Positions 1-5,726 of a stretch of 7,142 nucleotides of DNA are shown here, in pieces. The notes beneath the pieces are model-generated. The model was not told the DNA's origin, did not search any database, and saw nothing but the letters and a program-made list of their open reading frames with translations. Each line of letters starts with the position of its first letter. Position 1 is the stretch's first letter. The DNA lies in NCBI GenBank assembly GCA_964543935.1, contig CAZJAK010000097.1, positions 1-7,142 on the forward strand, given 5' to 3'. The stretch is from JAAYDK01 sp964543935. Its GTDB lineage: Bacteria; Spirochaetota; Spirochaetia; Sphaerochaetales; Sphaerochaetaceae. Made by a program: the position numbers and the translations under genes.

Positions 1-14
1 ATCCTGCATCGGAG

Positions 15-26
15 TTTTTTTATACT
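15..26 (+). promoter_or_regulatory. T-run and TATACT box at the left edge
   Basis: A run of seven T (15-21) overlaps TATACT (21-26), which matches the sigma-70 -10 consensus at five of six bases and lies 55 nt before the ATG at 82. A matching -35 element would fall at or beyond the left edge, so it cannot be checked. The T-run could instead be the tail of a terminator whose stem is cut off by the window. The 1-81 stretch is AT-rich compared with the genes, as expected of a control region. Confidence 0.3.
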
Positions 27-68
27 TTTTCCATTAAAACAATGTTATTATTAAAGAAACCATGTAAA

Positions 69-74
69 AAGGGG
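69..74 (+). promoter_or_regulatory. Ribosome binding site for the DUF1508 gene
   Basis: AAGGGG lies 7 nt before the ATG at 82, a good Shine-Dalgarno spacing. This selects the 82 start and argues against the overlapping reading frame that opens further upstream at 42. Confidence 0.7.
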
Positions 75-81
75 AACCACC

Positions 82-474
82 ATGCCAGGGAAATTCATCA
101 TCACCAAGACGCCAAAAGGATTCTATCGCTTCAGCCTGCAAGCCGCCAACTACGTCACTATCCTGACGAGCCAGAATTATGCTTCACTCAAGACCTGCCG
201 CGACGGCATCGCCTCGATCAAGAAGAACGCCCTTTCACAAGTCGAAGACCAGACCGTCCAGAACATCGAGAAGAAGGGTTTTCCGAAATACGAGGTATAC
301 CTCGACAACGCAGGGCAATATCGATTCAGGCTGTTGGCCTCCAACGGCCAGAACATCGCCATTCCCGAAGAGGGCTACACCACCAAGCCGGGTTGCTTGA
401 ACGGAATCGACTCGGTCGGTCGTACCGCCCCCGATGCAGTCATCGACGAATCGGCCCTCGAAGAAAAGAAGTAA
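82..474 (+). CDS. DUF1508 / YegP-like tandem-repeat protein
   Basis: This 130-aa protein is built from two copies of the roughly 50-residue DUF1508 (UPF0339/YegP) fold. Repeat 1 covers about residues 4-50 (KFIITKTPKGFYRFSLQA, later DGIASIKKNA). Repeat 2 covers about 69-116 (KYEVYLDNAGQYRFRL, later GCLNGIDSV). Each has the family pattern of an aromatic-rich beta hairpin with YRF, followed by a segment ending in GI.S(I/V). Repeat 2 keeps the canonical GCLNGI, while repeat 1 has diverged to TCRDGI. There is no signal peptide or membrane segment, so it should be cytoplasmic. E. coli YegP is a comparable two-repeat protein of about 110 aa with no firmly known biochemical role; here a short acidic tail (IDESALEEKK) follows the second repeat. 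The start is supported by AAGGGG at 69-74. The gene appears to be transcribed alone, with a hairpin shortly after its stop. Family assignment is confident; function is unknown. Confidence 0.88.
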   Translation: MPGKFIITKTPKGFYRFSLQAANYVTILTSQNYASLKTCRDGIASIKKNALSQVEDQTVQNIEKKGFPKYEVYLDNAGQYRFRLLASNGQNIAIPEEGYTTKPGCLNGIDSVGRTAPDAVIDESALEEKK

Positions 475-496
475 CCGTTGCCCTGAATTCTGCCGG

Positions 497-517
497 ACGC
501 CACTGCGGTGGCGTTTG
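497..517 (+). terminator. Hairpin after the DUF1508 gene
   Basis: ACGCCAC (497-503) pairs perfectly with GTGGCGT (508-514) around a TGCG loop, 22 nt after the stop at 474. It is followed by TTTGGTTAT, a poor T-tract. It is therefore either a weak intrinsic terminator or one that attenuates read-through into the HTH gene. Confidence 0.5.
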
Positions 518-579
518 GTTATACCATCATCTTCCAATGCATGATTGCTTTTCCCCGGCGGGACGCTCATGCTACAAGC

Positions 580-813
580 ATGTGCATTCCTGCTGCCGTA
601 TTGCACCTGATGAAGGTGAACGACCTGTCACGCGAGCAATTGTGCCGTTCGGCCGGCATCAACCGCAGCCATCTTTACAAGGTGTTGACCGGCCGGCACA
701 CCCCGTCGGTTTTGCTTCTGTCCCGCTTGGCTCAAGCTCTGAAAGTCAAACCTTCCGAGTTGTTGGCGCTGGCTGAGACATTGGGCTGTGGCGATGATGC
801 CGAAGCACATTGA
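580..813 (+). CDS. Small XRE-family (Cro/CI-type) helix-turn-helix protein
   Basis: The protein is essentially one lambda-repressor-like DNA-binding domain. With the 580 start it is 77 aa. The domain runs from about residue 5 to 65: helix 1 AAVLHLMKVNDL, helix 2 SREQLCRSAG, recognition helix NRSHLYKVLTG, then PSVLLLSRLAQALKVKPSELL, which matches the usual 'ps...L.kla.aL.v...eLl' tail. No partner, metal-binding or sensor domain follows, so it is probably a stand-alone DNA-binding regulator; its target is unknown. The start is uncertain. ATG codons at 508, 541, 580 and 610 share the frame. The one at 508 lies inside the terminator-like hairpin, 541 has no Shine-Dalgarno site, 580 keeps all helices, and 610 would cut into helix 1. 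None has a strong ribosome site. It ends 11 nt from the stop of the convergent acyltransferase gene. Confidence 0.75.
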   Translation: MCIPAAVLHLMKVNDLSREQLCRSAGINRSHLYKVLTGRHTPSVLLLSRLAQALKVKPSELLALAETLGCGDDAEAH

Positions 814-824
814 ATGCGCAGGCA

Positions 825-2108
825 TCACGCTTCGGTGCGGACCGATTCCCGTGAGACATGCTCGAACAATTCCTCGGTCGCCAAGGCGATTTTCGTCACT
901 GAGAACTCGGGGGCTTTAGGGTAGATGTAATACGTGTCGTCCAACGTGGACAAGTCGATGCAATCGCCCTTGCCCCAATACTCGTACTCGATGTGGCACG
1001 AATACATGGACAAGACCGGTTTGACCAAGTGAAACGGTTCTCCGTCGAAATTTCCTTCCAACCGGAAACCATTCATGTCGTGGGTGAGCACGCCGGGACC
1101 GAGCGGCAAGTACTTGCGGGCGTTCGGCAAGGCCTCGACGTGGACGGGATACTCGCAACGGTATGTGCCGGCTTGCACTTGGGCGCGCACGCAGGCCCGC
1201 TCGAACTCGTACCAATCGGGAATGTGGGGGAACTCGGTGTGCAGTTGGTGTTCATCGTCAGCCGGCTTGATGGCCGCCAGATCCCCATAGACACCCATTT
1301 CCCATTCCTTGGAACAGGCTGCGCAACGGATGACGGATCCAGAGGTCTCCATCTTGTACTCGGTAAGGCAATGGGGGCACTGATACAATACTTTGTGCAA
1401 CCCCTCGGCCCGGAAGGGGACGTCGATGGCGATCCGATTCTCTTTCTGCCAACGGTATTCATCGTATTCGAAGGCCTGTTCGATGGCGGCATTGATGTTA
1501 GAAACCGGCAAGGACTTCAAATCCTCGCTCTTAAGGATGCAAGTCAGGTCGGCTTCGATCCGGTTGCCGCGGTGTTTGAGGTTCCAACAGGGCGAGTCAA
1601 GGTAGTTGCCATGCATGTTCAACATCACTACCGGCACATTGAGCAAACGGGCAATCTTGCCGAGTGAAGCGGGCAACACTGCGGTCGTCCCAATCAACGA
1701 GTAGCGGGCCTCGGGATACAACGCCAGGATATCACCGTTCTCGATGGTTTTCTTAATGTTGCGGATCGTGTTGAGGTCGTTGGTGAACTTGCGCTTGCAG
1801 ATGCAACCCACCAAGCGCAACAACCATTCCCGACCGATGAATCCGTCGATGGCCACCACATAATTGGACCGGTGGGGGAACAAGGCGGCGGTAGTGACCT
1901 TGAAATCCAAGAAGGCATGGTGGGTGCACAACAACAGGTACGGTGGCTTCACCCCCTCCATGTTGCGCTTGTTGACCTTCAACGAATGCTTCCACACATC
2001 GGGATAACTGAGCAACCACGTCAATGGGCGCAACACATGCAATTGCCTGAACGGAGCCCGTTCCATGTCGTAACGGGGAGCTTGCTTCAATCGTTCCAAT
2101 GCCTTCAT
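825..2108 (-). CDS. PlsC-like lysophospholipid acyltransferase with C-terminal zinc knuckle
   Basis: This is a 427-aa member of the glycerolipid acyltransferase superfamily, whose members move an acyl chain onto a lysophospholipid or similar acceptor at the inner membrane. The N-terminal catalytic domain (about 55-230) shows the HX4D box (H63-D68 in THHAFLD), a block II around GFIGREW (89-95), YPEAR (131-135) in place of the usual EGTR-type block III, and a VPVVMLNMHG block IV (158-167). A knuckle follows with CPHC (244-247) and CAAC (262-265), as in a zinc ribbon. A C-terminal domain (about 290-415) contains HIPDWYEFER (295-304), a glycine-rich turn near 337, and a tyrosine-rich stretch near 369-396. 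The protein is longer than a plain PlsC (about 240 aa). No clear signal peptide is visible. The start at 2108 is set by AGGGAG five bases upstream; the frame stays open to 2180 but without a ribosome site. The substrate cannot be told from sequence. The gene seems to be monocistronic with its own promoter. Confidence 0.87.
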   Translation of the reverse strand: MKALERLKQAPRYDMERAPFRQLHVLRPLTWLLSYPDVWKHSLKVNKRNMEGVKPPYLLLCTHHAFLDFKVTTAALFPHRSNYVVAIDGFIGREWLLRLVGCICKRKFTNDLNTIRNIKKTIENGDILALYPEARYSLIGTTAVLPASLGKIARLLNVPVVMLNMHGNYLDSPCWNLKHRGNRIEADLTCILKSEDLKSLPVSNINAAIEQAFEYDEYRWQKENRIAIDVPFRAEGLHKVLYQCPHCLTEYKMETSGSVIRCAACSKEWEMGVYGDLAAIKPADDEHQLHTEFPHIPDWYEFERACVRAQVQAGTYRCEYPVHVEALPNARKYLPLGPGVLTHDMNGFRLEGNFDGEPFHLVKPVLSMYSCHIEYEYWGKGDCIDLSTLDDTYYIYPKAPEFSVTKIALATEELFEHVSRESVRTEA

Positions 2109-2113
2109 GACTT

Positions 2114-2119
2114 CTCCCT
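2114..2119 (-). promoter_or_regulatory. Strong ribosome binding site that fixes the acyltransferase start
   Basis: On the - strand AGGGAG is followed by five bases (aagtc) and then the ATG at 2108. This shortens the protein by 24 residues compared with the longest open frame, whose extra N-terminus looks unlike the family. Confidence 0.75.
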
Positions 2120-2125
2120 GACAAT

Positions 2126-2171
2126 CCGGTCCTGTAACCGGCAGTCCTGTACCACCGATGGACAGCATCGG
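2126..2171 (-). promoter_or_regulatory. Two small hairpins in the acyltransferase leader
   Basis: Two perfect inverted repeats lie between promoter and ribosome site. CCGGT (2126-2130) pairs with ACCGG (2137-2141) around six bases. CCGATG (2155-2160) pairs with CATCGG (2166-2171) around five bases. The first ends only 7 nt from the AGGGAG element. They could form a structured 5' leader affecting translation, but no known riboswitch consensus is recognised. Confidence 0.35.
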
Positions 2172-2260
2172 AGAGCACATGGGTAGAACGTACCATCAAC
2201 AGACCCAGAACGCAAGAATGTGCCTTCGGGTTTCCGACAATTCAAGAAGGAATGTAATCG

Positions 2261-2288
2261 ATAATATATTATTTTAAATTAATTTCAA
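2261..2288 (-). promoter_or_regulatory. Sigma-70-type promoter for the acyltransferase gene
   Basis: On the - strand TTGAAA (2283-2288) and TATTAT (2261-2266) are separated by 16 bases. Each box matches its consensus at five of six positions, in a very AT-rich stretch. Transcription would begin near 2254, leaving a leader of about 145 nt before the ATG at 2108. Direction and position fit the only gene downstream. Confidence 0.55.
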
Positions 2289-2313
2289 AAATATACTTGC
2301 CTAAAGCAAGCAT
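2286..2313 (-). terminator. Intrinsic-terminator-like hairpin downstream of the ABC-F gene
   Basis: On the - strand ATGCTTGC (2306-2313) pairs with GCAAGTAT (2293-2300), eight pairs with one G-U, around a TTTAG loop, followed by TTTTT (2287-2291). It lies about 180 nt after the ABC-F stop. Its T-tract runs into the -35 box of the acyltransferase promoter, so termination of one unit and initiation of the next would share sequence. Confidence 0.45.
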
Positions 2314-2494
2314 TTTCCGTATGATCACTTCGGAACGTTCGCCATGTATGTGGCGTTTGCAATGGTGACGATTCGGACTTGGTGAAAAGCGATCGCACGC
2401 ATGATCGGTCTCAGAGGGACTGGATGGCTGCGAGTTGATGCCCGACGCGGAGTACCGAACGCACCCTTCCTATGTATCGCCTTTTCTGCGGCGC

Positions 2495-4357
2495 TTACGA
2501 GCGCGATGCCAACTCTTCCCATCGAATGAATAATTCCTCGAGTCGTGCCGATACCTGGCGGTATTCTTTTGTCCGCTCAGTCAAGCTAGCCGGCGTGTGG
2601 CCGGCTACTGAGAAAAGCGCTTCCAATTCCTTCTTTTTCCGTTCCAACGAGTCGATCTCGTCGGTCACTTCCTCCAATTCGCGCGCTTCCTTGAAACTCA
2701 ACTTCCGCTTGCCCTCCGAGCGTTCCTGCTTTGTTTCTTGTCGCGCCGGGGTTCTTAAGCCCGCTTCTTGTTGTAAGTGAGCCGCAATCAATGACCGGCA
2801 CTCCCCGTACGACCCGGCATACATCCTGACCGTCCCGTCGGTTTCGAATGCGAATGTCTTGGTGGTGACGCGGTCCAAGAACGCACGGTCGTGCGACACG
2901 ACCAACAGGCAACCGGGAAAATCGAGCAAGTATTCTTCCAAACGGGCGATCGTGTCGACATCGAGATCGTTGGTCGGCTCGTCCAACAGGAGGAAATTCG
3001 GCTGTCCTGCCAAGACGGTGGTCAATGCCAATCTGCGCCTCTCACCACCTGAAAGCAGTCCGATCGGGGTGCGGTGGCAGGAAACGGGGAATCCGAACGA
3101 TTGCAGGAATGCCGAGGCTGAAACCTCCACCCCATGGGCGAGCGTGAAGCGTTCGGCTATCTCCGATATGTGTTGCAGAACACCTTTGGTCCGGTCCAAG
3201 CCCTTGTCCAACTGATCATAGTACCCGAAAACGGTGTTGATGCCGGTATCCACGCTGCCTGAATCGGGTTGAATCCGCCCCGAGACGATCTCTAAAAAAG
3301 TAGTCTTGCCAGATCCGTTGGGCCCGACCAAGCCGATGCGGTCGGCTTTGATGAAGCTGTGGCTGAATGGTCTGATGACCGCTTTACCGTCATACTCCTT
3401 GCTGATTGCTTCCAGCTCAAGGATCTTTTTACCGATGCGGTGCGATTGAGACCCGAAGTTCAACGTGTCTTGGTTTTTTACCACCACCGCATCCTGCATG
3501 GCCTCGATGCGTTGCAGGCGGCCCGAATCCTTGCCGGTACGGGCCTTCGGGCCACGGCGCATCCATTCCAATTCACGCCGCAAGATCGTGCGCAAGCGGT
3601 CCTGCTCATGCCGTTGCGCTTCCAAGCGCTGCTCGCGCAATTCGAGGTAGCTCGAAAAACCCCCGGGATAGCGGTGCAGGCGGCAACCGTCGATTTCCAT
3701 GATCGAGGTGCACAAGCGGTCCAGCACATAGCGGTCATGGGTCGCCATGAGGATGGCCGCCTTCGAACCGGCCAGCTTATCCTCAAGCCATTCGATGGTG
3801 TCGATGTCCACATGGTTGGTGGGCTCATCCAACAACAACAATCCATGGTGCAAGGCCAAGAGGCGGGCCAAGGCGACTTTCTTGACCATCCCGCCCGACA
3901 AAGTGGCCATCGGATCGTCCGGTCCGGGACCGTTTATCTCCCCAAGCATCGAGTTGAAGGCGGTTTGCACATCCCATGCTCCCGCTTCTTCGATCAGGTG
4001 GGCTTGCCAAGCCAGTTGTGTGGCAGTGGCCGCCCCATCGGCCAACATGCGCCGGTACGTGGCCAACAACAGCACCGGCCGGCTCGGGTCACGCAGGAAA
4101 AAATCGGTCACACTATCGGTAGCATTGAATGTCGTTTCCTGCGAGAGGTACCCCACACTGATGTCTTTGGAACGGGCGATGGTCCCGCCATCCGCTACCA
4201 GTTCCCCACTGATGAGTTTGAGCAGGGTACTTTTACCCGATCCGTTCAGACCGACTAGCCCGGCCCGTTCCCCTTGTTCCAAACCGAATGTCACCGCTTG
4301 GAACAACGGGCCGTCCTTGACCGCCTTAGAGACGTTCTCGAGAGAGAGGATGTTCAT
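2495..4357 (-). CDS. ABC-F family ATPase, Uup-like (ribosome-associated)
   Basis: This 620-aa protein has two ABC ATPase domains and no membrane segments, the hallmark of ABC-F proteins. These proteins bind the ribosomal E site and act in translation, ribosome assembly or antibiotic protection, not transport. Domain 1 has Walker A GLNGSGKST (36-44), signature LSGGM (153-157), Walker B LLLLDEP with catalytic E178, and switch H207. The inter-domain linker (about 240-300) is rich in R, E and K and includes WMRRGPKARTGKD (265-277), as in the Uup/EttA group. Domain 2 has GPNGSGKTT (345-353), LSGGER (435-440), FLLLDEP with E460, and H489. A charged coiled-coil tail (about 545-615) is typical of Uup, which in E. 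coli binds DNA and ribosomes. All catalytic motifs look intact. The gene starts 13 nt after the secreted-protein gene, with only a weak GGTAAG ahead of the ATG, suggesting translational coupling. Assignment to ABC-F is secure; the Uup subgroup is likely. Confidence 0.92.
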   Translation of the reverse strand: MNILSLENVSKAVKDGPLFQAVTFGLEQGERAGLVGLNGSGKSTLLKLISGELVADGGTIARSKDISVGYLSQETTFNATDSVTDFFLRDPSRPVLLLATYRRMLADGAATATQLAWQAHLIEEAGAWDVQTAFNSMLGEINGPGPDDPMATLSGGMVKKVALARLLALHHGLLLLDEPTNHVDIDTIEWLEDKLAGSKAAILMATHDRYVLDRLCTSIMEIDGCRLHRYPGGFSSYLELREQRLEAQRHEQDRLRTILRRELEWMRRGPKARTGKDSGRLQRIEAMQDAVVVKNQDTLNFGSQSHRIGKKILELEAISKEYDGKAVIRPFSHSFIKADRIGLVGPNGSGKTTFLEIVSGRIQPDSGSVDTGINTVFGYYDQLDKGLDRTKGVLQHISEIAERFTLAHGVEVSASAFLQSFGFPVSCHRTPIGLLSGGERRRLALTTVLAGQPNFLLLDEPTNDLDVDTIARLEEYLLDFPGCLLVVSHDRAFLDRVTTKTFAFETDGTVRMYAGSYGECRSLIAAHLQQEAGLRTPARQETKQERSEGKRKLSFKEARELEEVTDEIDSLERKKKELEALFSVAGHTPASLTERTKEYRQVSARLEELFIRWEELASRS

Positions 4358-4370
4358 GCCGGGCTTACCA

Positions 4371-5000
4371 TTACAACACCAGTTCTTCGCTGGGTTGGAA
4401 CATCACGGTGAAACCGTCTTCAGCCGATGCCACGATGACCGCCACTTCACCACGGTTGGCCAGATAGATGAACGGGACCCGCCCCTCTTGCCCTTCCTTG
4501 GCGGCTTCGGCTGCCAACAATTCAGCCAATTCAGGATAATCTATGGCGGCAAATCCTGCCGCCTCAAGCTTGGCGACATAGGCGGCCACATACGATTCGG
4601 ACACCGGTGCGAAGGTGTAGGAGCAGTACGGCATCATGATGATTTGCAGTACGACCTCACCCTCCGGTTGGGGTATCCCTTGGTATTCGGCAGGCCAACG
4701 TAACGGACCTTGCGTGCTCATGAACATGCCGCTGCCTTCAGCTCCGGCAAAGGTCATGGCGTCGCCGTCAAAGGTCCAGGTGCCCTCTTCGGTCTGGTAA
4801 TAGCCTTGATCTTCAGAAAACTGACCGAACGAACCATCGGCACCTTCGATCTTGATCGATTCGCCCTCGACCCACAGCTTGCCGTCCTCATCCTCGTAGT
4901 AGAGTGATTCGGGAGAGCCGTCAGAGGTGTCCGCCCCTACCGGCAACATGAAAAGCGCCACTATAACCACGAGCGAAAACCGGACCATCGTCCTTAGCAT
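4371..5000 (-). CDS. Secreted protein of unknown function
   Basis: With the ATG at 5000 this is a 209-aa protein. A signal peptide is clear: a basic start (MLRTMVR), a hydrophobic core at about 8-21, and a likely cut near A23 (PVGA-DTS). There is no lipobox, so it should be a soluble periplasmic or secreted protein. The first third of the mature part is acidic and rich in G, D, E and aromatic residues, with short beta-like units (KLWVEGES, GTWTFDGD). A middle segment carries RWPAEYQGIPQPEG (101-114), then a probable alpha/beta region with a single cysteine (C126) and YVAAYVAKLEAAGF (137-150). I do not recognise the family. An in-frame TTG at 5015 would add five residues, but no ribosome site precedes it; the 5000 ATG follows a G-rich tract. 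The gene ends 13 nt before the ABC-F start, so the two are probably co-transcribed; a functional link is not shown. Confidence 0.75.
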   Translation of the reverse strand: MLRTMVRFSLVVIVALFMLPVGADTSDGSPESLYYEDEDGKLWVEGESIKIEGADGSFGQFSEDQGYYQTEEGTWTFDGDAMTFAGAEGSGMFMSTQGPLRWPAEYQGIPQPEGEVVLQIIMMPYCSYTFAPVSESYVAAYVAKLEAAGFAAIDYPELAELLAAEAAKEGQEGRVPFIYLANRGEVAVIVASAEDGFTVMFQPSEELVL

Positions 5001-5013
5001 ACCCCACCCCCCC
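5001..5013 (-). promoter_or_regulatory. G-tract at the start of the secreted-protein gene
   Basis: On the - strand seven G (5007-5013), T, four G and T directly precede the ATG at 5000. The tract stands where a Shine-Dalgarno element would be and is the only candidate for one. A run of seven G is prone to slippage, so its length might alter initiation. Confidence 0.4.
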
Positions 5014-5048
5014 AAGCTTGATAATCGTGTTGTGGCCGCATTGCTCGG

Positions 5049-5222
5049 TCAGCGGCGCGAGCCCTCATCGGTATCGTCGGGGTAGGCTTCCTCTCGGTTC
5101 AAACCCTCCCCAGGACGTTTCGGATCGCGTTTCTTGCTTCGATAGGGATCCTTCTGTTTCCATTCGGGATCCCGTTCATGATCCACATGCGATGTAACGG
5201 CCGTACGCCATTTGTCCCTCAT
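5049..5222 (-). CDS. 57-aa highly charged small protein, unknown function
   Basis: The start at 5222 is chosen because GGAG lies 7 nt upstream (5230-5233) and it leaves a 28-nt gap after the rhodanese stop. The longer frame from 5297 would overlap the rhodanese gene by 47 nt. The product is dominated by charged residues, with no hydrophobic stretch, no cysteine and no signal peptide. Three (K/R)DP units recur (RDPEWKQ, KDPYRSK, RDPKRP; about residues 17-36), and the tail is acidic (PDDTDEGS). It is probably cytoplasmic and disordered. I do not recognise it. Its position in the collinear run supports a real gene, but a chance frame cannot be excluded. Confidence 0.5.
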   Translation of the reverse strand: MRDKWRTAVTSHVDHERDPEWKQKDPYRSKKRDPKRPGEGLNREEAYPDDTDEGSRR

Positions 5223-5250
5223 GTCTTGTCTCCACTGCTTCGAGAGAGCT

Positions 5251-5679
5251 TCACCGCACCGTCTCAAACGGCCAATCGATGATTCCCCCGAAATCATACA
5301 CCTTAGTATACCCTAAAGCGACTAGTTTTTTGGCAGCCTGTTGGCTGCGGTTGCCGCTACGGCAATAAACGAGCAGCACAGCATCCAGATCTGGCAATTG
5401 GGCGGGCTTTTGTGATGTCCCGATCGTCTCGTTGGGGATGAGGATGGCGTTGGCGATGTGGCCTTGGGCGAATTCCTCGAGTGTGCGCACATCCACAATC
5501 ACGACACCGGCAGAGGCTTCCATCATCCGCTTAGCCTCTTGTACAGATATCTTGCGATACACGGGAACTTGATTGGCGGAAGGAGCTTCAGCAGGTTTGG
5601 CTGGCTCTGTTTTACCCGTGCACGAGACAAACAGCAACGAGAGGGCGACCACACCGACGGCGATGGTTTTCAAGTCCAC
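5251..5679 (-). CDS. Rhodanese-domain lipoprotein
   Basis: Rhodanese domains carry sulfur as a persulfide on a catalytic cysteine, or act as redox or sulfide-handling modules. The GTG at 5679 is chosen as start because GGAGGA lies 7 nt upstream. It gives a 142-aa protein with a classic lipoprotein signal: MDLK, a hydrophobic core (5-16), and lipobox FVSC with lipidation at C20. The ATG at 5694 and the TTG at 5730 extend the frame but have no ribosome site. A short linker rich in P, A and E follows (about 21-38), then the single rhodanese domain (about 43-142): IVDVRTLEEFAQGHI (61-75), IPNE, and the active loop CRSGNRS (106-112) with catalytic C106, ending in GGIIDWP. The loop is complete, so it should be active. 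It would be anchored outside the cytoplasm. It starts 47 nt after the KtrA-like gene; a role in K+ uptake is not known. Confidence 0.88.
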   Translation of the reverse strand: MDLKTIAVGVVALSLLFVSCTGKTEPAKPAEAPSANQVPVYRKISVQEAKRMMEASAGVVIVDVRTLEEFAQGHIANAILIPNETIGTSQKPAQLPDLDAVLLVYCRSGNRSQQAAKKLVALGYTKVYDFGGIIDWPFETVR

Positions 5680-5686
5680 GATTGAT

Positions 5687-5692
5687 TCCTCC
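5687..5692 (-). promoter_or_regulatory. Ribosome binding site that selects a GTG start for the rhodanese lipoprotein
   Basis: GGAGGA on the - strand stands 7 nt before GTG at 5679, while neither the ATG at 5694 nor the TTG at 5730 has such an element. Only the GTG start places a basic N-terminus directly before the hydrophobic core and lipobox. Confidence 0.7.
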
Positions 5693-5726
5693 ATTGCTTC
5701 ATAATCATCAAGGAACACATCTACCG

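Larger units (their letters stand above)
2109..2494. other. 386-nt gene-free stretch between ABC-F and acyltransferase genes
   Basis: This region separates two genes on the same strand. Reading along the - strand it holds a GC-rich part with no convincing gene (2314-2494), a terminator-like hairpin (2286-2313), an AT-rich promoter (2261-2288), and a leader with two hairpins (2126-2171). The short frames across 2314-2494 have no ribosome sites and no recognisable product. No tRNA or repeat was seen there. Confidence 0.6.

Noticed and set aside
42..776. A 244-residue open frame on the + strand spanning the DUF1508 and HTH genes
   Set aside because: It overlaps two recognisable genes in another frame, is rich in R, H and P as expected of an out-of-frame translation, and has no ribosome site.
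814..825. ATGC-GCAG-GCAT mini-hairpin between the convergent HTH and acyltransferase genes as a shared terminator
   Set aside because: The stem is only four pairs and no T-tract follows on either strand.
993..1667. A 224-residue + strand frame opposite the acyltransferase
   Set aside because: It is antisense to conserved catalytic and C-terminal motifs and lacks a ribosome site or recognisable domain.
2109..2180. N-terminal extension of the acyltransferase to 2180
   Set aside because: No ribosome site precedes it, while AGGGAG sits five bases before the ATG at 2108; the extension covers the leader hairpins.
2389..2396. GCGATCGC palindrome resembling the cyanobacterial HIP1 repeat
   Set aside because: I noted only this copy, and the genes do not look cyanobacterial; a single 8-mer is expected by chance.
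2325..2522. A 65-residue - strand frame after the ABC-F gene, and a 13-residue + strand frame at 2344-2385
   Set aside because: Neither has a ribosome site or a recognisable product; the first overlaps the ABC-F 3' end.
3359..4703. Long + strand open frames (299 and 318 residues) opposite the ABC-F and secreted-protein genes
   Set aside because: They are antisense to a gene with complete ABC motifs, show no domain of their own, and reflect the GC-rich codon pattern of the real strand.
5223..5297. Longer, 82-residue version of the small charged protein
   Set aside because: It would overlap the rhodanese gene by 47 nt without a ribosome site; the 5222 ATG has GGAG at 7 nt.
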